A DNA stretch of 50,086 nt, taken from Chara braunii (Eukaryota > Streptophyta > Charophyceae > Charales > Characeae). The notes below the pieces were generated by a model. It made no database searches. It was given only the letters and a program-made list of their open reading frames with translations, and was not told the origin of the DNA. Both the position numbers and the translations under genes were made by a program. The stretch is from the NCBI GenBank assembly GCA_003427395.1, contig BFEA01000016.1, positions 1,796,280-1,846,365 on the forward strand. The letters run 5' to 3'. Of the stretch, positions 32,272 through 43,159 are shown in pieces. How positions within the stretch are numbered: position 1 is the first letter of the stretch; every line of letters begins with the position of its first letter.

Positions 32272-33244
32272 CAGAGATGAGCACTTTTTTTTGGAATTGG
32301 CACTTCACCCAACCCGCCCATAATTGTTTAAGCACCGCCCGCCCTCAAAAAAACAAAAACAAAAAATCTCAAGGCGACCCAACCCACCCGAGTGTTTTTT
32401 TGAAAATTTCCCTCCTTCACCCAACCCGCCTGTCACCCGTAAAAAACCTTCACCCTGACCCACCCACACCCGCGAGAACAAAACTACCCGCCCGCACCCG
32501 GTACCTAATTATTTTCCACCCGCACCCGCCCATTCCCCATTGTCTCAATCCCTTTGGACATTTGCACGCACCATAGCAACGTGACATCCTTGGACGACGA
32601 CACAAAACTTTGAAGCATCTCTGCCTGCAGAAATTCGAATCGCTCCACAAGTTTGAAATCGGGTAGTGAACCTAAGACTTGCCACTTGTTGTGGTTAGGT
32701 CCGATCCCCGCTGTTTAATGGGAGCGAACATCCCGTTGTCTGGGCCGTGGTCCAGCTGCCACCAGTAGAGCGTGACATATTTTTCAAGCAGGACCCCAAA
32801 TTTTTAGTTGCCACTAGCGCGACTCTTTTTTTCAAGGACGATAACTTTTTTTCCCAGGGGCCCCAGGGTGGAGGCTTTCCGTTTCCTGGGCCTCCAACCT
32901 TTGAAGTCCACAGATGGACCGACGTTTGAAGTCCACAGATGGGCTGCAGCTGGGAAATATGCATAAGGGGGGGTGGGGGGTGGGGAGTCGGGGGGAGGGT
33001 TCTTATAGGTTGTCCTGGGTCTGTGGGTCGGGTGCCCCAGGCCTAGCGTCCACCCGCTTGTCACCCACCCATTTGGGAGACCCTGGCCTAACATTGACCC
33101 GCCCGTCACCCACCCAGGCTTGCTCGCCTTGACCCACCCTCATCCTACCCATGCCAGCTTATCAAGACCCACACCTGACCCAATGCCTCGTGGGTGGGGT
33201 GGGTGCGGGTGGGTGTGGGTCTGGGTATCCGTTGCTCATCTCTG
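32272..33244. mobile_element. Non-autonomous hAT transposon with 8 bp TSD
   Basis: The 973 bp element has perfect 12 bp terminal inverted repeats (CAGAGATGAGCA). It is flanked by identical 8 bp sequences TTCTGGAG at 32264-32271 and 33245-33252. An 8 bp duplication and a CAGnGATG-type end are hallmarks of the hAT superfamily. Subterminal regions are full of ACCCGCCC/CCCACCC words on one side and their complements (GGGTGGG) on the other, as is usual for transposase-binding regions of hAT elements. No transposase is encoded, so it depends on a copy elsewhere. The perfect duplication suggests a fairly recent insertion. Confidence 0.88.
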
Positions 33245-33456
33245 TTCTGGAGTCCCCGTGGCCACACAAAACAGAAGTTGGGTTCTTTCCTCTCGCTGAA
33301 CAATGCACTTCCTCTTGCTGAACAATGCACGGGTGCAGAATAGAGAGCTGCTACACTCCTGCACAGCTCCCAATGCAAAAGCCTGCAAAGAGATAATGCG
33401 ATTCCATTGCAACTCAAATGAAAGAGATTGGAAGAAGAAGCGAGACAAGGGAGGAA

Positions 33457-34356
33457 NNNNNNNNNNNNNNNNNNNNNNNNNNNNNNNNNNNNNNNNNNNN
33501 NNNNNNNNNNNNNNNNNNNNNNNNNNNNNNNNNNNNNNNNNNNNNNNNNNNNNNNNNNNNNNNNNNNNNNNNNNNNNNNNNNNNNNNNNNNNNNNNNNNN
33601 NNNNNNNNNNNNNNNNNNNNNNNNNNNNNNNNNNNNNNNNNNNNNNNNNNNNNNNNNNNNNNNNNNNNNNNNNNNNNNNNNNNNNNNNNNNNNNNNNNNN
33701 NNNNNNNNNNNNNNNNNNNNNNNNNNNNNNNNNNNNNNNNNNNNNNNNNNNNNNNNNNNNNNNNNNNNNNNNNNNNNNNNNNNNNNNNNNNNNNNNNNNN
33801 NNNNNNNNNNNNNNNNNNNNNNNNNNNNNNNNNNNNNNNNNNNNNNNNNNNNNNNNNNNNNNNNNNNNNNNNNNNNNNNNNNNNNNNNNNNNNNNNNNNN
33901 NNNNNNNNNNNNNNNNNNNNNNNNNNNNNNNNNNNNNNNNNNNNNNNNNNNNNNNNNNNNNNNNNNNNNNNNNNNNNNNNNNNNNNNNNNNNNNNNNNNN
34001 NNNNNNNNNNNNNNNNNNNNNNNNNNNNNNNNNNNNNNNNNNNNNNNNNNNNNNNNNNNNNNNNNNNNNNNNNNNNNNNNNNNNNNNNNNNNNNNNNNNN
34101 NNNNNNNNNNNNNNNNNNNNNNNNNNNNNNNNNNNNNNNNNNNNNNNNNNNNNNNNNNNNNNNNNNNNNNNNNNNNNNNNNNNNNNNNNNNNNNNNNNNN
34201 NNNNNNNNNNNNNNNNNNNNNNNNNNNNNNNNNNNNNNNNNNNNNNNNNNNNNNNNNNNNNNNNNNNNNNNNNNNNNNNNNNNNNNNNNNNNNNNNNNNN
34301 NNNNNNNNNNNNNNNNNNNNNNNNNNNNNNNNNNNNNNNNNNNNNNNNNNNNNNNN
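33457..34356. other. Assembly gap (N run)
   Basis: Exactly 900 N bases; the content is unknown. Confidence 1.
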
Positions 34357-34920
34357 CCATAGCTTGGCTCACCTTTACAGCCTAGGTCTACCTCTACCTC
34401 CTTCCGACTGCAACTCCATAGCCATGGAGGTCTTCACCATCCACCGTCCAGGTCCACCTTGTCCTCGAAGTGCTCCAACTTCCCCCTCCGGGTGGAGCAG
34501 CATAGTGCCCACTTGTAGAATGAACCGAAGAGAGCTTCTCTGACCTCGTGCACTGAATGATACACACTCTTTTCTTACCCGAGCTGCGTTAACTTTTGGC
34601 CGAATTTCACTGTAACTCGGCCTCCCCGTGGTGCTCTGGACCTATTGGAAGTTTCCTGCCTTTTGGCAGGAACGTGATTGCAGTCTGCAGCTACCCTCAG
34701 GGCCTCAATCCAACCTAATTTTCTGTCTATACACAGGCGCTGGACCTTTGTGTTTTTGAGAGCTACTGGACCTACCTCGGCCTACCCGAGTTGTTCAAAA
34801 AGGCCTACTGGGTTCACAGTGACATAGCCCCTAGACGTTCGGAGGACCTGCAACAGAGGTCTAGAGAAACATACCAGAAAGACCCCAAGATGCTCCTAGT
34901 GAAGTAATTAGAAGAATAAA
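34357..34920. other. Unassigned sequence after the gap
   Basis: No gene recognised. Being just upstream of a decayed gypsy integrase in the same direction, it may be other retroelement debris, but no domain is visible. Confidence 0.3.
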
Positions 34921-34924
34921 TGAA

Positions 34925-35025
34925 GAACAGGCCCGAAGATGATCCGGGGTATAGGCTAACAGGCCCAAAGATGTTCTTGGGTATAGGCTAACAGGCCCGA
35001 AGATGTTCCAGGGTATAGGATAACT
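34925..35025. repeat. ~34 bp tandem repeat, three units
   Basis: AACAGGCCCGAAGATG-type units start at about 34926, 34959 and 34992. Each ends GGGTATAGGCTA or a close variant. Confidence 0.85.
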
Positions 35026-35084
35026 GACGAATTGCTATTTCTGACAATGCGGCATGAATAGACTGTATGCCCCGAACGATGAAC

Positions 35085-36130
35085 AGATCCTTGGCACTAT
35101 TCGAGGAGAATGCCATGATGTAAATGGACCCTTTGGCTGGCAGAAAACCTTATGCGAATCTGCCATGTTCATTCTTGTGGTCAGGCACGAAGTCTGACTG
35201 TATCAGGTACATTGGGGGATGTGAAGTATGTCAAAGAAACAAGAGCGCCACTCGAGCACCACTCAAGCACCACTCGAGCACCACTCAAGCACCGCTCAAG
35301 CACCACTCAAGCACCACTCAAGCATCACGCAAGCACCTTCAAGCCTATTCGGACTACTCCCTAGGAGAGTCATAATGGACTTCGTGGACACCAGAGCTGA
35401 AGAGCAGAGGGAGAAACAACCAAGTATTGGTAGCGAGTATGCTGAGCTCATCCCTTTGCCTGCAGAAGCGAAAACAGAGTTGGTCATTGAGAAGTTGATT
35501 GCTCATTGGGTAAGGATAACGGTAAATGTAGTTAGTGACAGAGACATCAGGGTCACTTGTGAAACCTGGCGGAAACTGATGAAGGCACGTGGATCAGAGC
35601 TGACCATGTCATCCGGCAGACACCCTGAGACAAGCGGTCAGGCTGCTACAACAGGCATTCCCCATGTACATCAGACCAGATGAGATTGATTGCGATACAA
35701 AGCTACCTAGGGTAGCAAGTGCCTATAAGTAACTCAGTGCATCTATCAACAGCCAGAACACCTTCTGAACTGCACAAGGGGTGGAGACCGCACAAGACGC
35801 ATAGCCCCCATAGACTGTCTAAACCCGGACCAAATAAAATGACAGCTACCTGGATCACACGAATTTGCACTGGTGTATGCAAAAGATATAAAAAGAGTAG
35901 CAGACAACCAGGCCAGCATGCATCGGAGACCATCACAGTTTGCTGTTGGTGACGTGGTCTGGGTTAAGTCTAAAGAGTTTTTACCTGAAGCTACCCGCAT
36001 ACTGTGCACCCTGGAAAGTGTTAGACATACTAGGGACCGATGTCGGACCGTCATATATCATTGACACGCCTCCACTCTCAGGGACCTATCTGGTTTTCCA
36101 TACTTCGAATTTACAGCCTTGTGGGTCTTA
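35085..36130 (+). pseudogene. Decayed Ty3/gypsy integrase fragment
   Basis: Pieces of one integrase occur in order but in changing frames. A zinc-region start (GECHD...GPFGWQKTL, then CEVCQRNK) lies at 35105-35250. A core piece with VVSDRD and SGRHPETSGQA lies at about 35525-35645. A late piece (RRPSQFAVGDVVWVKSKEF) is at 35910-35980 and a C-terminal VFHTSNLQP at about 36090-36115. A 12 bp minisatellite interrupts it between zinc region and core. The HD..G.FGWQKTL region matches the element at 46.4 kb, so both belong to one family. Multiple stops and frameshifts make it non-functional. Confidence 0.8.
35244..35338. repeat. 12 bp minisatellite inside integrase remnant
   Basis: About eight units of AGCACCACTCAA with small changes. 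Because the unit is a multiple of three, it stays open in several frames. Confidence 0.9.
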
Positions 36131-38380
36131 ACCTGGTAACTAGTAACTACATCTGAGCCTGAACCGACAGGGACTTATCCGTAAATTCCCTGAACTACAG
36201 GGAAAAAGGGTAACTACATCTAACCATAAACTCGTTTTTGGCCGACACCGACTGCTGCACAATTCTGCCTCAGACTGACCCATGACTGTTGGGATGTTAG
36301 GTCCTAGGTGAGTCCACTCCGGCAGGTTACCCACACACGACTGACAGGTGAACTCTCTTTGGTTAGCTCTCTTTGTTTGGCAATGGCGATACTTGTGGAT
36401 GCTGCCGGGCGGCTGGAGCAGCGACCTATCTGGGAAAGCTGCTGCTGTGTTTTGGAGTGCCATCTGGGGTTTAATCGACCAGTCCGGGTGTTTGGATAGG
36501 GCAGTGAAGACTGTGCTTGACCGCTGGATGGCGACAACCATATCTGTGCTATTCGGGTTAGGCACTGCCATAACCTCTTCTTCAAGCTGGAGGTCCCTCC
36601 TTCATCCTGGGACTGGGGCTGTGTCTTCTGAGTGGGTTCTGAGGTGGCGCTGATGGGCCCCAGAAGGCTGTGCATGGAATTCTGAACGGGGGCCATAGCC
36701 ATACAGGCTGGCAGTGATGCGTGTGATGTTGTGAGGATGGAGGAGGAAGGAGGCTTGGTGGTGTTGCATGTTTGTTCGAGGCAGTTTACTTGGTTGTGAT
36801 TCTTTGCTACTTTGTGGATTCTGATTGGACTTGGAGAGCTGGCGAGAGATTGTGAATTGTTCATGTTCAATTCTTCTTGGGTTGGTGGTTCTGATGTGTA
36901 TATTTCTCTCCGGTTTGGAGTGTATCTCTCTACATATCAGTTTTGTACTCTTTCTTGACAGGGCGGAGAGGCCCGGCGACATGGGCGCACCTCACTCTCT
37001 CACCCTTTGCGCTCTTTGTCTGGTGTTATTCTGCTGAGGGGCTTTGTTTTGCACCTGCTGATTTGTGTGTTCTGAGCGATGTGAAGGATGTGCTGTTGTG
37101 CTGTGTAGTGTTTGTGCATCCTTTTCCCTAGCATATTTCGGAGAACCGGAAAACTCAAGTCGCATAATAGTATAATAAAATACGGTAAATTCGCTGCCTA
37201 ACAACCAATTCAGGTGCCAACCAGCCTTACATTTGTGGCCGTACACGAGCAGGCCGCGGAAGGTCGCATGGGCCTACTAGAATCGAGGGGGATACCCAGG
37301 GGTGCACAATGTTTTGAGTGCCCCGAGGGGCGTACCCAGGGGTGCATAAAATCTATCGCTGTTTATAAAAGAATCCGAAAAGTCGGGGAGGTAGGGCAGG
37401 TTCTGCTGTATCAGTGAGGTATATTAGAAAACTCAGGTAACACAGTTTTGGCACCGAAAAAGAATTAGGTGTAAACCAAATGTCGACTCGATAGGCCTGA
37501 CCTTTGAGGCCGTGCAGGGCTGGTCGCGTTTTGTTAATGCTGAAATTGTCGTCTGCTTGATTGGACAGTGTGTGAGTGAGGTAGTTGTTGATTAGTGGGG
37601 TGATTTCTAGGGCTTTCAGATGGTGTTGCAAACGTGTGGTTGTTCGCCATGGTTGATGGGCCGGATGGTGGACAGAAAGCCATGCAGGTGGGCCGGTGGG
37701 GGATTGAATGTTCCAGGTGCACCTTGGTGGGCGCGTCAGCAGGCAGACGGGGAGGCACACCAGCGGCCAGAGGCATGGCACAGCGGCACTCAGGTGTGCT
37801 TCTCGGCAGGTAGGCTGGTATATGGATAGGCAGGTGCACTGGTGGACCACCGTGTAATGTATGGGAGGGCATGTGGGTGTGGCTTCACGGTGTGGGTGAG
37901 CATACGTGGATGGCCAGACAGATGGGTCTGCGTGTTAGTGGGTGGATCGGCCGACAGATGGGTGGTGCCTTGGCAGGGGGACCAGCAGATGCACCAGTGA
38001 GTGGATGGGCTGGGCAGACAGTTGAGTGCACCTGCGAGCGAACTCTAGGGATCCAATTGCTGCGATTGATTGCTTGATTGCTTGATTGGCTGATTGAAGG
38101 ATGTGATGTGATGTGATGTGATGTGATGGGATGGGATTTATTTATTGATTCTCTTTTTTTCCTCCTCCATGCAGGTGCAGGGGGCCTTGGAGGTGGCAAT
38201 ATCCCAAAGAGGAGCCGGATGGTGATAGGGTGGTGGAGAGGGGGGTGAGGTGATGGAGGTCAGAGGGGGGCGCGAACGTTTGGCACAAAGGGATGGAACC
38301 GTCAGGGAGGGAGAGGGTTGTCGCTGATCATGCCAAGGGAAGCCTCGAAGAGAACCCGACAGAGTTTCTCAGCTTGAGCA
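36131..38380. other. Unassigned; no convincing exon
   Basis: No protein domain recognised. The 37.6-38.05 kb part is GT/GG-rich with degenerate GGATGG/GACAGATGG words, and GATGT repeats stand at 38101-38126. A good 3' splice-like site (CTCCATGCAG, 38166-38175) is present but no supported exon follows. Confidence 0.35.
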
Positions 38381-38388
38381 GCGCAAAA

Positions 38389-38775
38389 GCATCTGTCTGT
38401 AGTGGGCAGCTCCTGTTCGTTCTTGTTGTACCCGCAAGGTTGAGATTGCATACCGATGCCTTTGCGTAATGGTACGGGAGAGCAAGCAGGAAGGTAACAA
38501 CCATGAATGGGAAGAGCGTGTGGAGGGAAACCCACTGATTGTGTATATGATGTTGGCCTTATTATTGGTGGAACAGTCAGGAGCATCTGTGTGTAGTGGG
38601 CAGCTCCTCTTCGTTCTTGTTGCACCCACTAGGTTGAGATTGCATGCTGATGCCTTTGCATAATGGTACGGGAGAGCAAGCAAGAAATCAACAGCCATGA
38701 ATGGGAAGAGTGTGTGGAGGTAAACCCACTGATTGCGTGTATGATGTTGGCCTTGCCATGGGTGGAACAGCCAGC
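38389..38775. repeat. 193 bp tandem duplication
   Basis: AGCATCTGTCTGTAGTGGGC starts at 38389 and its near copy at 38582. Both units contain GTTGAGATTGCAT, AATGGTACGGGAGAGCAAGC and CATGAATGGGAAGAG. Similarity is roughly nine in ten by eye. Confidence 0.9.
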
Positions 38776-39516
38776 AGCATCAACCAGTTGGTGACATGAG
38801 TGGTAACAGTTGGAGCATCACCAGAATCATTTGAGAGCGGCCCCTTTCCCCATGCATTTGGTCCTCGGCCTTCTTGGCCATGCTCGTTCCAGTCCTTTTG
38901 CTGACAATGTTGACCTGCCGTTTCACCCGCCTATGTGGTGCCGGTCTCCTCAGGTGATGGCAATTTAAGGGCTCCCATTGATCAGTAGTAGCAGCGAATG
39001 GTGGAGTGAAGGGATACCCTTTCCACTGCTTCCCACCTGTGTGTCATCAATTGATTGATTAGTGCACATTGGGCATGTTTCATGTATCCGCTGCTGGTCT
39101 GCCCTTGTCGTGTGCCATCAGGCGACATCCTGTCGTGTCACCACCTCTCTCAACGCCACCTCTCTTTCAGTCTTTGGCCTTTTCCGCTTCTGGTGCATGC
39201 CTAAAGGAGCAGATAGAAAATCCTTAGTGCCCTTGATTCACTCTCTCCCTTCTCTTTGATCTCCTTCTGCACTGAGTAAAAGTGCTATATCACAATTTGC
39301 GGATGAGTGCTGTCCAGGAGGCCGCCCTTTCTTCTCTGCCCACAATGCTATAACTAACAGCTTCAGGTGTCTGAGCGTGGCGAGTTCTTCACCTTCACCT
39401 CCCGCCTCCGTCTGCCGAGCATCGCATGTCGAGTCCTGTTTTTCCTTTCAGGCGTGTGGACATTTTTGCCAAGCTTTCTGTGTGTCCTCTTATAACTCAA
39501 CACATTTGATAGGGTG

Positions 39517-40587
39517 ATGGCTTGCTTGGGAACGGTCTTCAGTCTGACGGGCCTCATCGAGACCCGTTATGCGAACCTGTGCCGGTCATGTGGACTAGAG
39601 TCCCACCTGGTAGCACTTGATGACGATACTACCATGCATTGCTGGGCACCCAGGGAACGGTTTGCAGATGACCCAAGACCAGCACTGCAGGCGGGGGATG
39701 CTCCAGTAGCAGCGGAGGGAGGAGCAGGAGGACTGCTGGGGGAAGGTGGGGAACGTCTGAGGGTGCACTCACAAACGTTGAAGACAGTGGCAACATATAA
39801 GAAGAAGAGTAAGGGAGGTGGGTTCCCTCTTGTTCTCATCCACGGTTTTGGAGCAACTGCTCTTTTCCAGTGGCCCGAGCAGGTGAAAGAGCTCTCTTCC
39901 GTCTTTGATCTATATGTGCCAGACCTCCTTTTCTTTGGGAAATCGACAACGAGGAGACCCGAGCGTTCAGAGACGTTTCAGGCAGAGTGTCTCCTGAAAC
40001 TTCTCACAAAACTCTCTGTTGGTCAGTTCAACATTGTAGGTCTTAGTTATGGCGGTTTTGTTGCTTTCCGTATGGCAGCACTCGAGCCTGATCGTGTGAA
40101 GAAGGTGGTGGTGACAGACTGCCCTGGGGCGGTGATGACAAAGGACGATTACCAAGAGTTGTTGAAAAGATGCGGCGTCAAAAACATCACAGATCTCTTA
40201 CTTCCTAAGAGGCCGAAGGATCTGAGACGCCTCTTAGAGCTCGCCTATCACCGTCCAAGGTGGTTGCCCGTCTGCGTGCTGATGGACGCTTATCATGCGC
40301 TATTCACCGACATGGTGGACGAGAAAAGGGAGCTCTTGCAAGCTGTCATGACCTATCTAGATGACCCACCTGTAAAAGATTTGGAAGGTCTGTCGCAGCA
40401 GTTCTTGATAGTTTGGGGTGAGAGGGATGTGGTGTTTCCAGTGGAATTGGCCACGAGACTAGCCCAGTCTTTGGGGTCGACAAGGGCAAGGATAGCAATT
40501 CTGGAGGACAGCGGGCATGTTCCCCAGCTAGAACACCCTAAGGAATATAATCAGCTTCTGAAGAATTTTCTCCTTGCACAAGAATAG
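39517..40587 (+). CDS. Plant-type alpha/beta-hydrolase (lipase/esterase-like)
   Basis: A 356-residue protein in a single open frame. It has the alpha/beta-hydrolase layout: the oxyanion strand LVLIHGFG (residues 105-112), a nucleophile elbow GLSYGG with Ser177, an acid in WGERD (Asp304) and a histidine in DSGHVPQLEHP (His334). The stretch VPDLLFFGKSTT, RSETFQAECLLKLL and GLSYGGFVAFRMA is typical of a land-plant hydrolase subfamily often annotated as monoacylglycerol lipase-like. The true substrate is unknown. I chose ATG at 39517; a GTG directly before it is not a plausible start in a eukaryote, and a stop lies just upstream. Residues 50-85 are low-complexity (Ala/Gly) and probably disordered. 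No intron is visible, although plant relatives usually have several. There is no clear signal peptide, but the N-terminus (MACLGTVFSLTGL) is mildly hydrophobic. An unseen upstream exon cannot be excluded. The end of the CDS is tandemly duplicated downstream. Confidence 0.88.
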   Translation: MACLGTVFSLTGLIETRYANLCRSCGLESHLVALDDDTTMHCWAPRERFADDPRPALQAGDAPVAAEGGAGGLLGEGGERLRVHSQTLKTVATYKKKSKGGGFPLVLIHGFGATALFQWPEQVKELSSVFDLYVPDLLFFGKSTTRRPERSETFQAECLLKLLTKLSVGQFNIVGLSYGGFVAFRMAALEPDRVKKVVVTDCPGAVMTKDDYQELLKRCGVKNITDLLLPKRPKDLRRLLELAYHRPRWLPVCVLMDAYHALFTDMVDEKRELLQAVMTYLDDPPVKDLEGLSQQFLIVWGERDVVFPVELATRLAQSLGSTRARIAILEDSGHVPQLEHPKEYNQLLKNFLLAQE

Positions 40588-40855
40588 CAATAGGTAGAGT
40601 GTTCACGACAACTGGTTTACGTAATTGGCACGCTTCAAGAGATCTCCCGGTGTGTGTTAGTAAATCATTATTGTTTCAGTACCATAACACCCTAAGGAAC
40701 ATAATCAGTTTGTGAATAATTTTCTCCTTGCACAAGAAGATAGCAGTAGCTTGTAGGTAGAGTATTCACGACAACTGGTTTACGTAATTGGCACGCTTCA
40801 GGAGATCTCCTGGTGTGCGTTAATAACTTAGTCATTACTGTTTCAGAACCATTGA
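40532..40855 (+). repeat. 154 bp tandem duplication of the hydrolase 3' end
   Basis: AACACCCTAAGGAA begins at 40532 (inside the CDS) and again at 40686. The second copy repeats the last ~18 codons and about 95 bp of 3' flank, including TTCACGACAACTGGTTTACG. It has lost the original stop through a small insertion and stays in frame for five extra codons before a new TAG. It lies after the real stop, so it is probably untranslated 3' UTR. Confidence 0.9.
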
Positions 40856-40859
40856 CACT

Positions 40860-41740
40860 TTTGCGCCATTCCTCAGCCACTAACTACCGAGATGAACGAG
40901 GCAAGAGATGCTGCTGATGTGGCTGCTTGATGTCATTATATTCTGAACGGCAGAGGGATCAGGGAAGACACTGAGGATGAGGGAGAAGAGGCTCCACTCA
41001 CTGAGGTGATGCTTACACATATGTCTGTTGGTGCTAAGGAACTGTCAAACCGATTTATTGGACTGTGGATGAGAGGATGGCCGTGAGCTAGGCACGCGCT
41101 GATGACCCTGCTCGTCACACCACACCGTTTTTGCAAGTCGGTGGGTCGGAGGTTCTCAATCAGTAGGGGGAATGAGATGACAGAAAACGAAATGATGCTG
41201 CTGCGGATGTTTGCTAGTCCTTGTGGGTGCTCAAATTGGGAGGCCTGTGCATTGGGATGGGCAAAAACAGGTGATTGCTACAAGGTGAGTGTAACTCTGC
41301 TGCTGCTGCTGCTGCTTGCAACCACTGGTCATCGCACTGACATTGCTGCTGGTGCTGGTGCTGCCAGTGCGAGTGTCAATTTGTGGGCCCCTTGATCTGG
41401 ATTCGTTGAGAGAGAGAGGGAGTCTTGTTGTCTCTGATTAGTGTGATGCTCTGACTATCCGTAATCTATCAGTTTTTCCTTGATATTTAGTTTCAGTATG
41501 TGTCCGTGTGTTGCTCGGCATTGTGCAAGTCTCTGTTCATTGGAGCGAGCAGGCATTATTCATCAGTGAGTTGGAGGACAATTTATGCACTGATCTAACG
41601 ACATCAGTTCATGATTTTGTGATCTCAAGCTACTTCGGCAGACGTCGTTCGACACTTGTCCGGATGGTCCTTGTGCACATTATTGCTGGCCCTGTGGTTC
41701 TTATTGCCTTCCTCCCAAGGGCCCCAACACGTTTGCTGTG
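40860..41740. other. Unassigned region downstream of the hydrolase
   Basis: No gene recognised. A ~37 bp block (GTGAGCTAGGCACGCGCTGA, 41084) reappears diverged at 42197. CTG repeats lie at 41298-41315. Confidence 0.35.
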
Positions 41741-41746
41741 ATATTC

Positions 41747-41808
41747 TCTTGTCTTGTCTTGTCTTGTCTTGTCTTGTCTTGTCTTGTCTTGTCTTGTCTT
41801 GTCTTGAT
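41747..41808. repeat. (CTTGT)n pentanucleotide microsatellite
   Basis: About 12 perfect CTTGT units. It lies just left of a U6 retrocopy. Confidence 0.95.
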
Positions 41809-41837
41809 TTATTATAGCCCCCGTCCTATTAATCGTT

Positions 41838-41945
41838 TGTTTTTTTTTTGGGACCCTTTCTCGATTTATGTGTCATCCTTGCGCGGGGGCCATGCTAATA
41901 TTCTTTCTTTGTATCATTCCAATTTTAACGGATGTCTCGAAGAAC
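41838..41945 (-). pseudogene. Near-full-length U6 snRNA retrocopy
   Basis: On the minus strand it starts GTTCTTCGAGACATCCGTTA at 41945 and covers ATTGGAATGATACA, AGCATGGCCCCCGCGCAAGG, ATGACAC and ATAAATCGAGAAAGGGTCCC, then an A tail (41838-41848). The ACAGAG box reads ACAAAG, so it would be defective in splicing. A 12 bp near-duplication (CTATTAATCGTT 41826-41837, CTATCAATCGTT 41948-41959) flanks it. There is no upstream promoter element. Confidence 0.85.
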
Positions 41946-42099
41946 ATCTATCAATCGTTGTTAGGGTATGATGAAACATCATTTCAGTCATTCCGGCTCC
42001 GCAGTGTGAAGGGTTGGAAGATTCTCCCCCCCCCCCCCCCATCTTTTTGGACTCTAACACAAGTAAACTCTGACGTACTGGTTGCGCACACGTATGTCA

Positions 42100-42945
42100 T
42101 TGGCGGGTAGTGAATCTAGTAATGGCAAAGAACCACCTGTGTTTTCTATCTCACGCCTGTCCAGATTATCCGATTCAGCTGGTGCTTAGGATGGCTGTGA
42201 GCTAAGGGCGCGCTGATGATCTGCCTGGCCAGATTATCTGATTCAACTGGTTTTGTGGTGATTGTGAGGTTGGCTTGATCTGTGCAGTTGGAAGAATAGT
42301 TGACCTTATAGAGTTGTTTTCGGGCGAAATGAAGTGTACCTTTGCCTTCTTTGCAACACTAACCATCTACCTTTAACCATCTGGCACAACCACATTCCTG
42401 AATCTCAAACAAAATATTTCTCGGGCCCGTCGATAGTTTCCATCTAGCTTTATCACCTATCGAAGCCATCTCTACCCTAACCATGTAGACTAATCATCCA
42501 ATTTTAGTGTGCTGTTTAGGAGGGATTTTCTTTGAGGTGTGTTGGGTTCTATATGTGCAGTATCCCCCTTCATGCCCAATGTTTTCCTCCTGTTCTCTCC
42601 CCTAGCCTGTCCCGGCTGTCTAGTCTGTGGGCTGCAGACTGGGGTTTATTACCCAGTGCCTGCCTGGCTCGTGATGCTCTCAACTACATCTTTGTCGGCC
42701 AAGTGTGCTTGTGTCCTTTCTCTTTGCAGTTTTGCCGCTACAGTTGGCACCCTAAATGTTTTTGTAAATAACCTTTGCTGAGCAATGAACATGCTTGCTC
42801 GTCCTTACCAGTTCCCGAACGAACATAATTTTGCATATGCAGAGCCTCAAGTTGTTTTCTTAATGGTTTGCACTTTTTTGTACAGGATCTTGAGGCCCCT
42901 TTGGGTACTCGGATACTCTGCTGTCCTTTGTTTGTCTTGATACCT
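42100..42945. other. Unassigned sequence
   Basis: No ORF with recognisable domains, no RNA gene and no element ends seen. Confidence 0.35.
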
Positions 42946-42947
42946 GT

Positions 42948-42950
<3 letters not shown>

Positions 42951-43001
<51 letters not shown>

Positions 43002-43159
43002 ACATGAGACGCGTGAGTACGACACGTCAGACTCGCGCTGCTCCGACCAGCAACGTCAGCACACTGTGAGCAGCATGTGTGTGTCACATGAGTCGCGTGA
43101 GTACGACACGTCATACTCGCGCTGCTCCGACCAGCAACGTCGGCACACTGTGAGCAAGG
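42951..43159. repeat. (GT)n plus 84 bp tandem duplication
   Basis: A GT run (42951-43000) is followed by two units starting CACATGAGACGCGTGAGTAC (43001) and CACATGAGTCGCGTGAGTAC (43085). The first unit ends in a short GTGTGT. Confidence 0.9.

Noticed and set aside
33236-34543. Several 300+ codon frames across the N run
   Set aside because: Nearly all residues are unknown because they translate the 900 bp gap.
38150-38250. Exon after CTCCATGCAG (GGLGGGNIPKRSR...)
   Set aside because: A single good acceptor site with a short open frame; no donor-linked neighbour exon or known domain.
41097-41200. C/D snoRNA near TGATGA
   Set aside because: No D box with terminal stem at a suitable distance.
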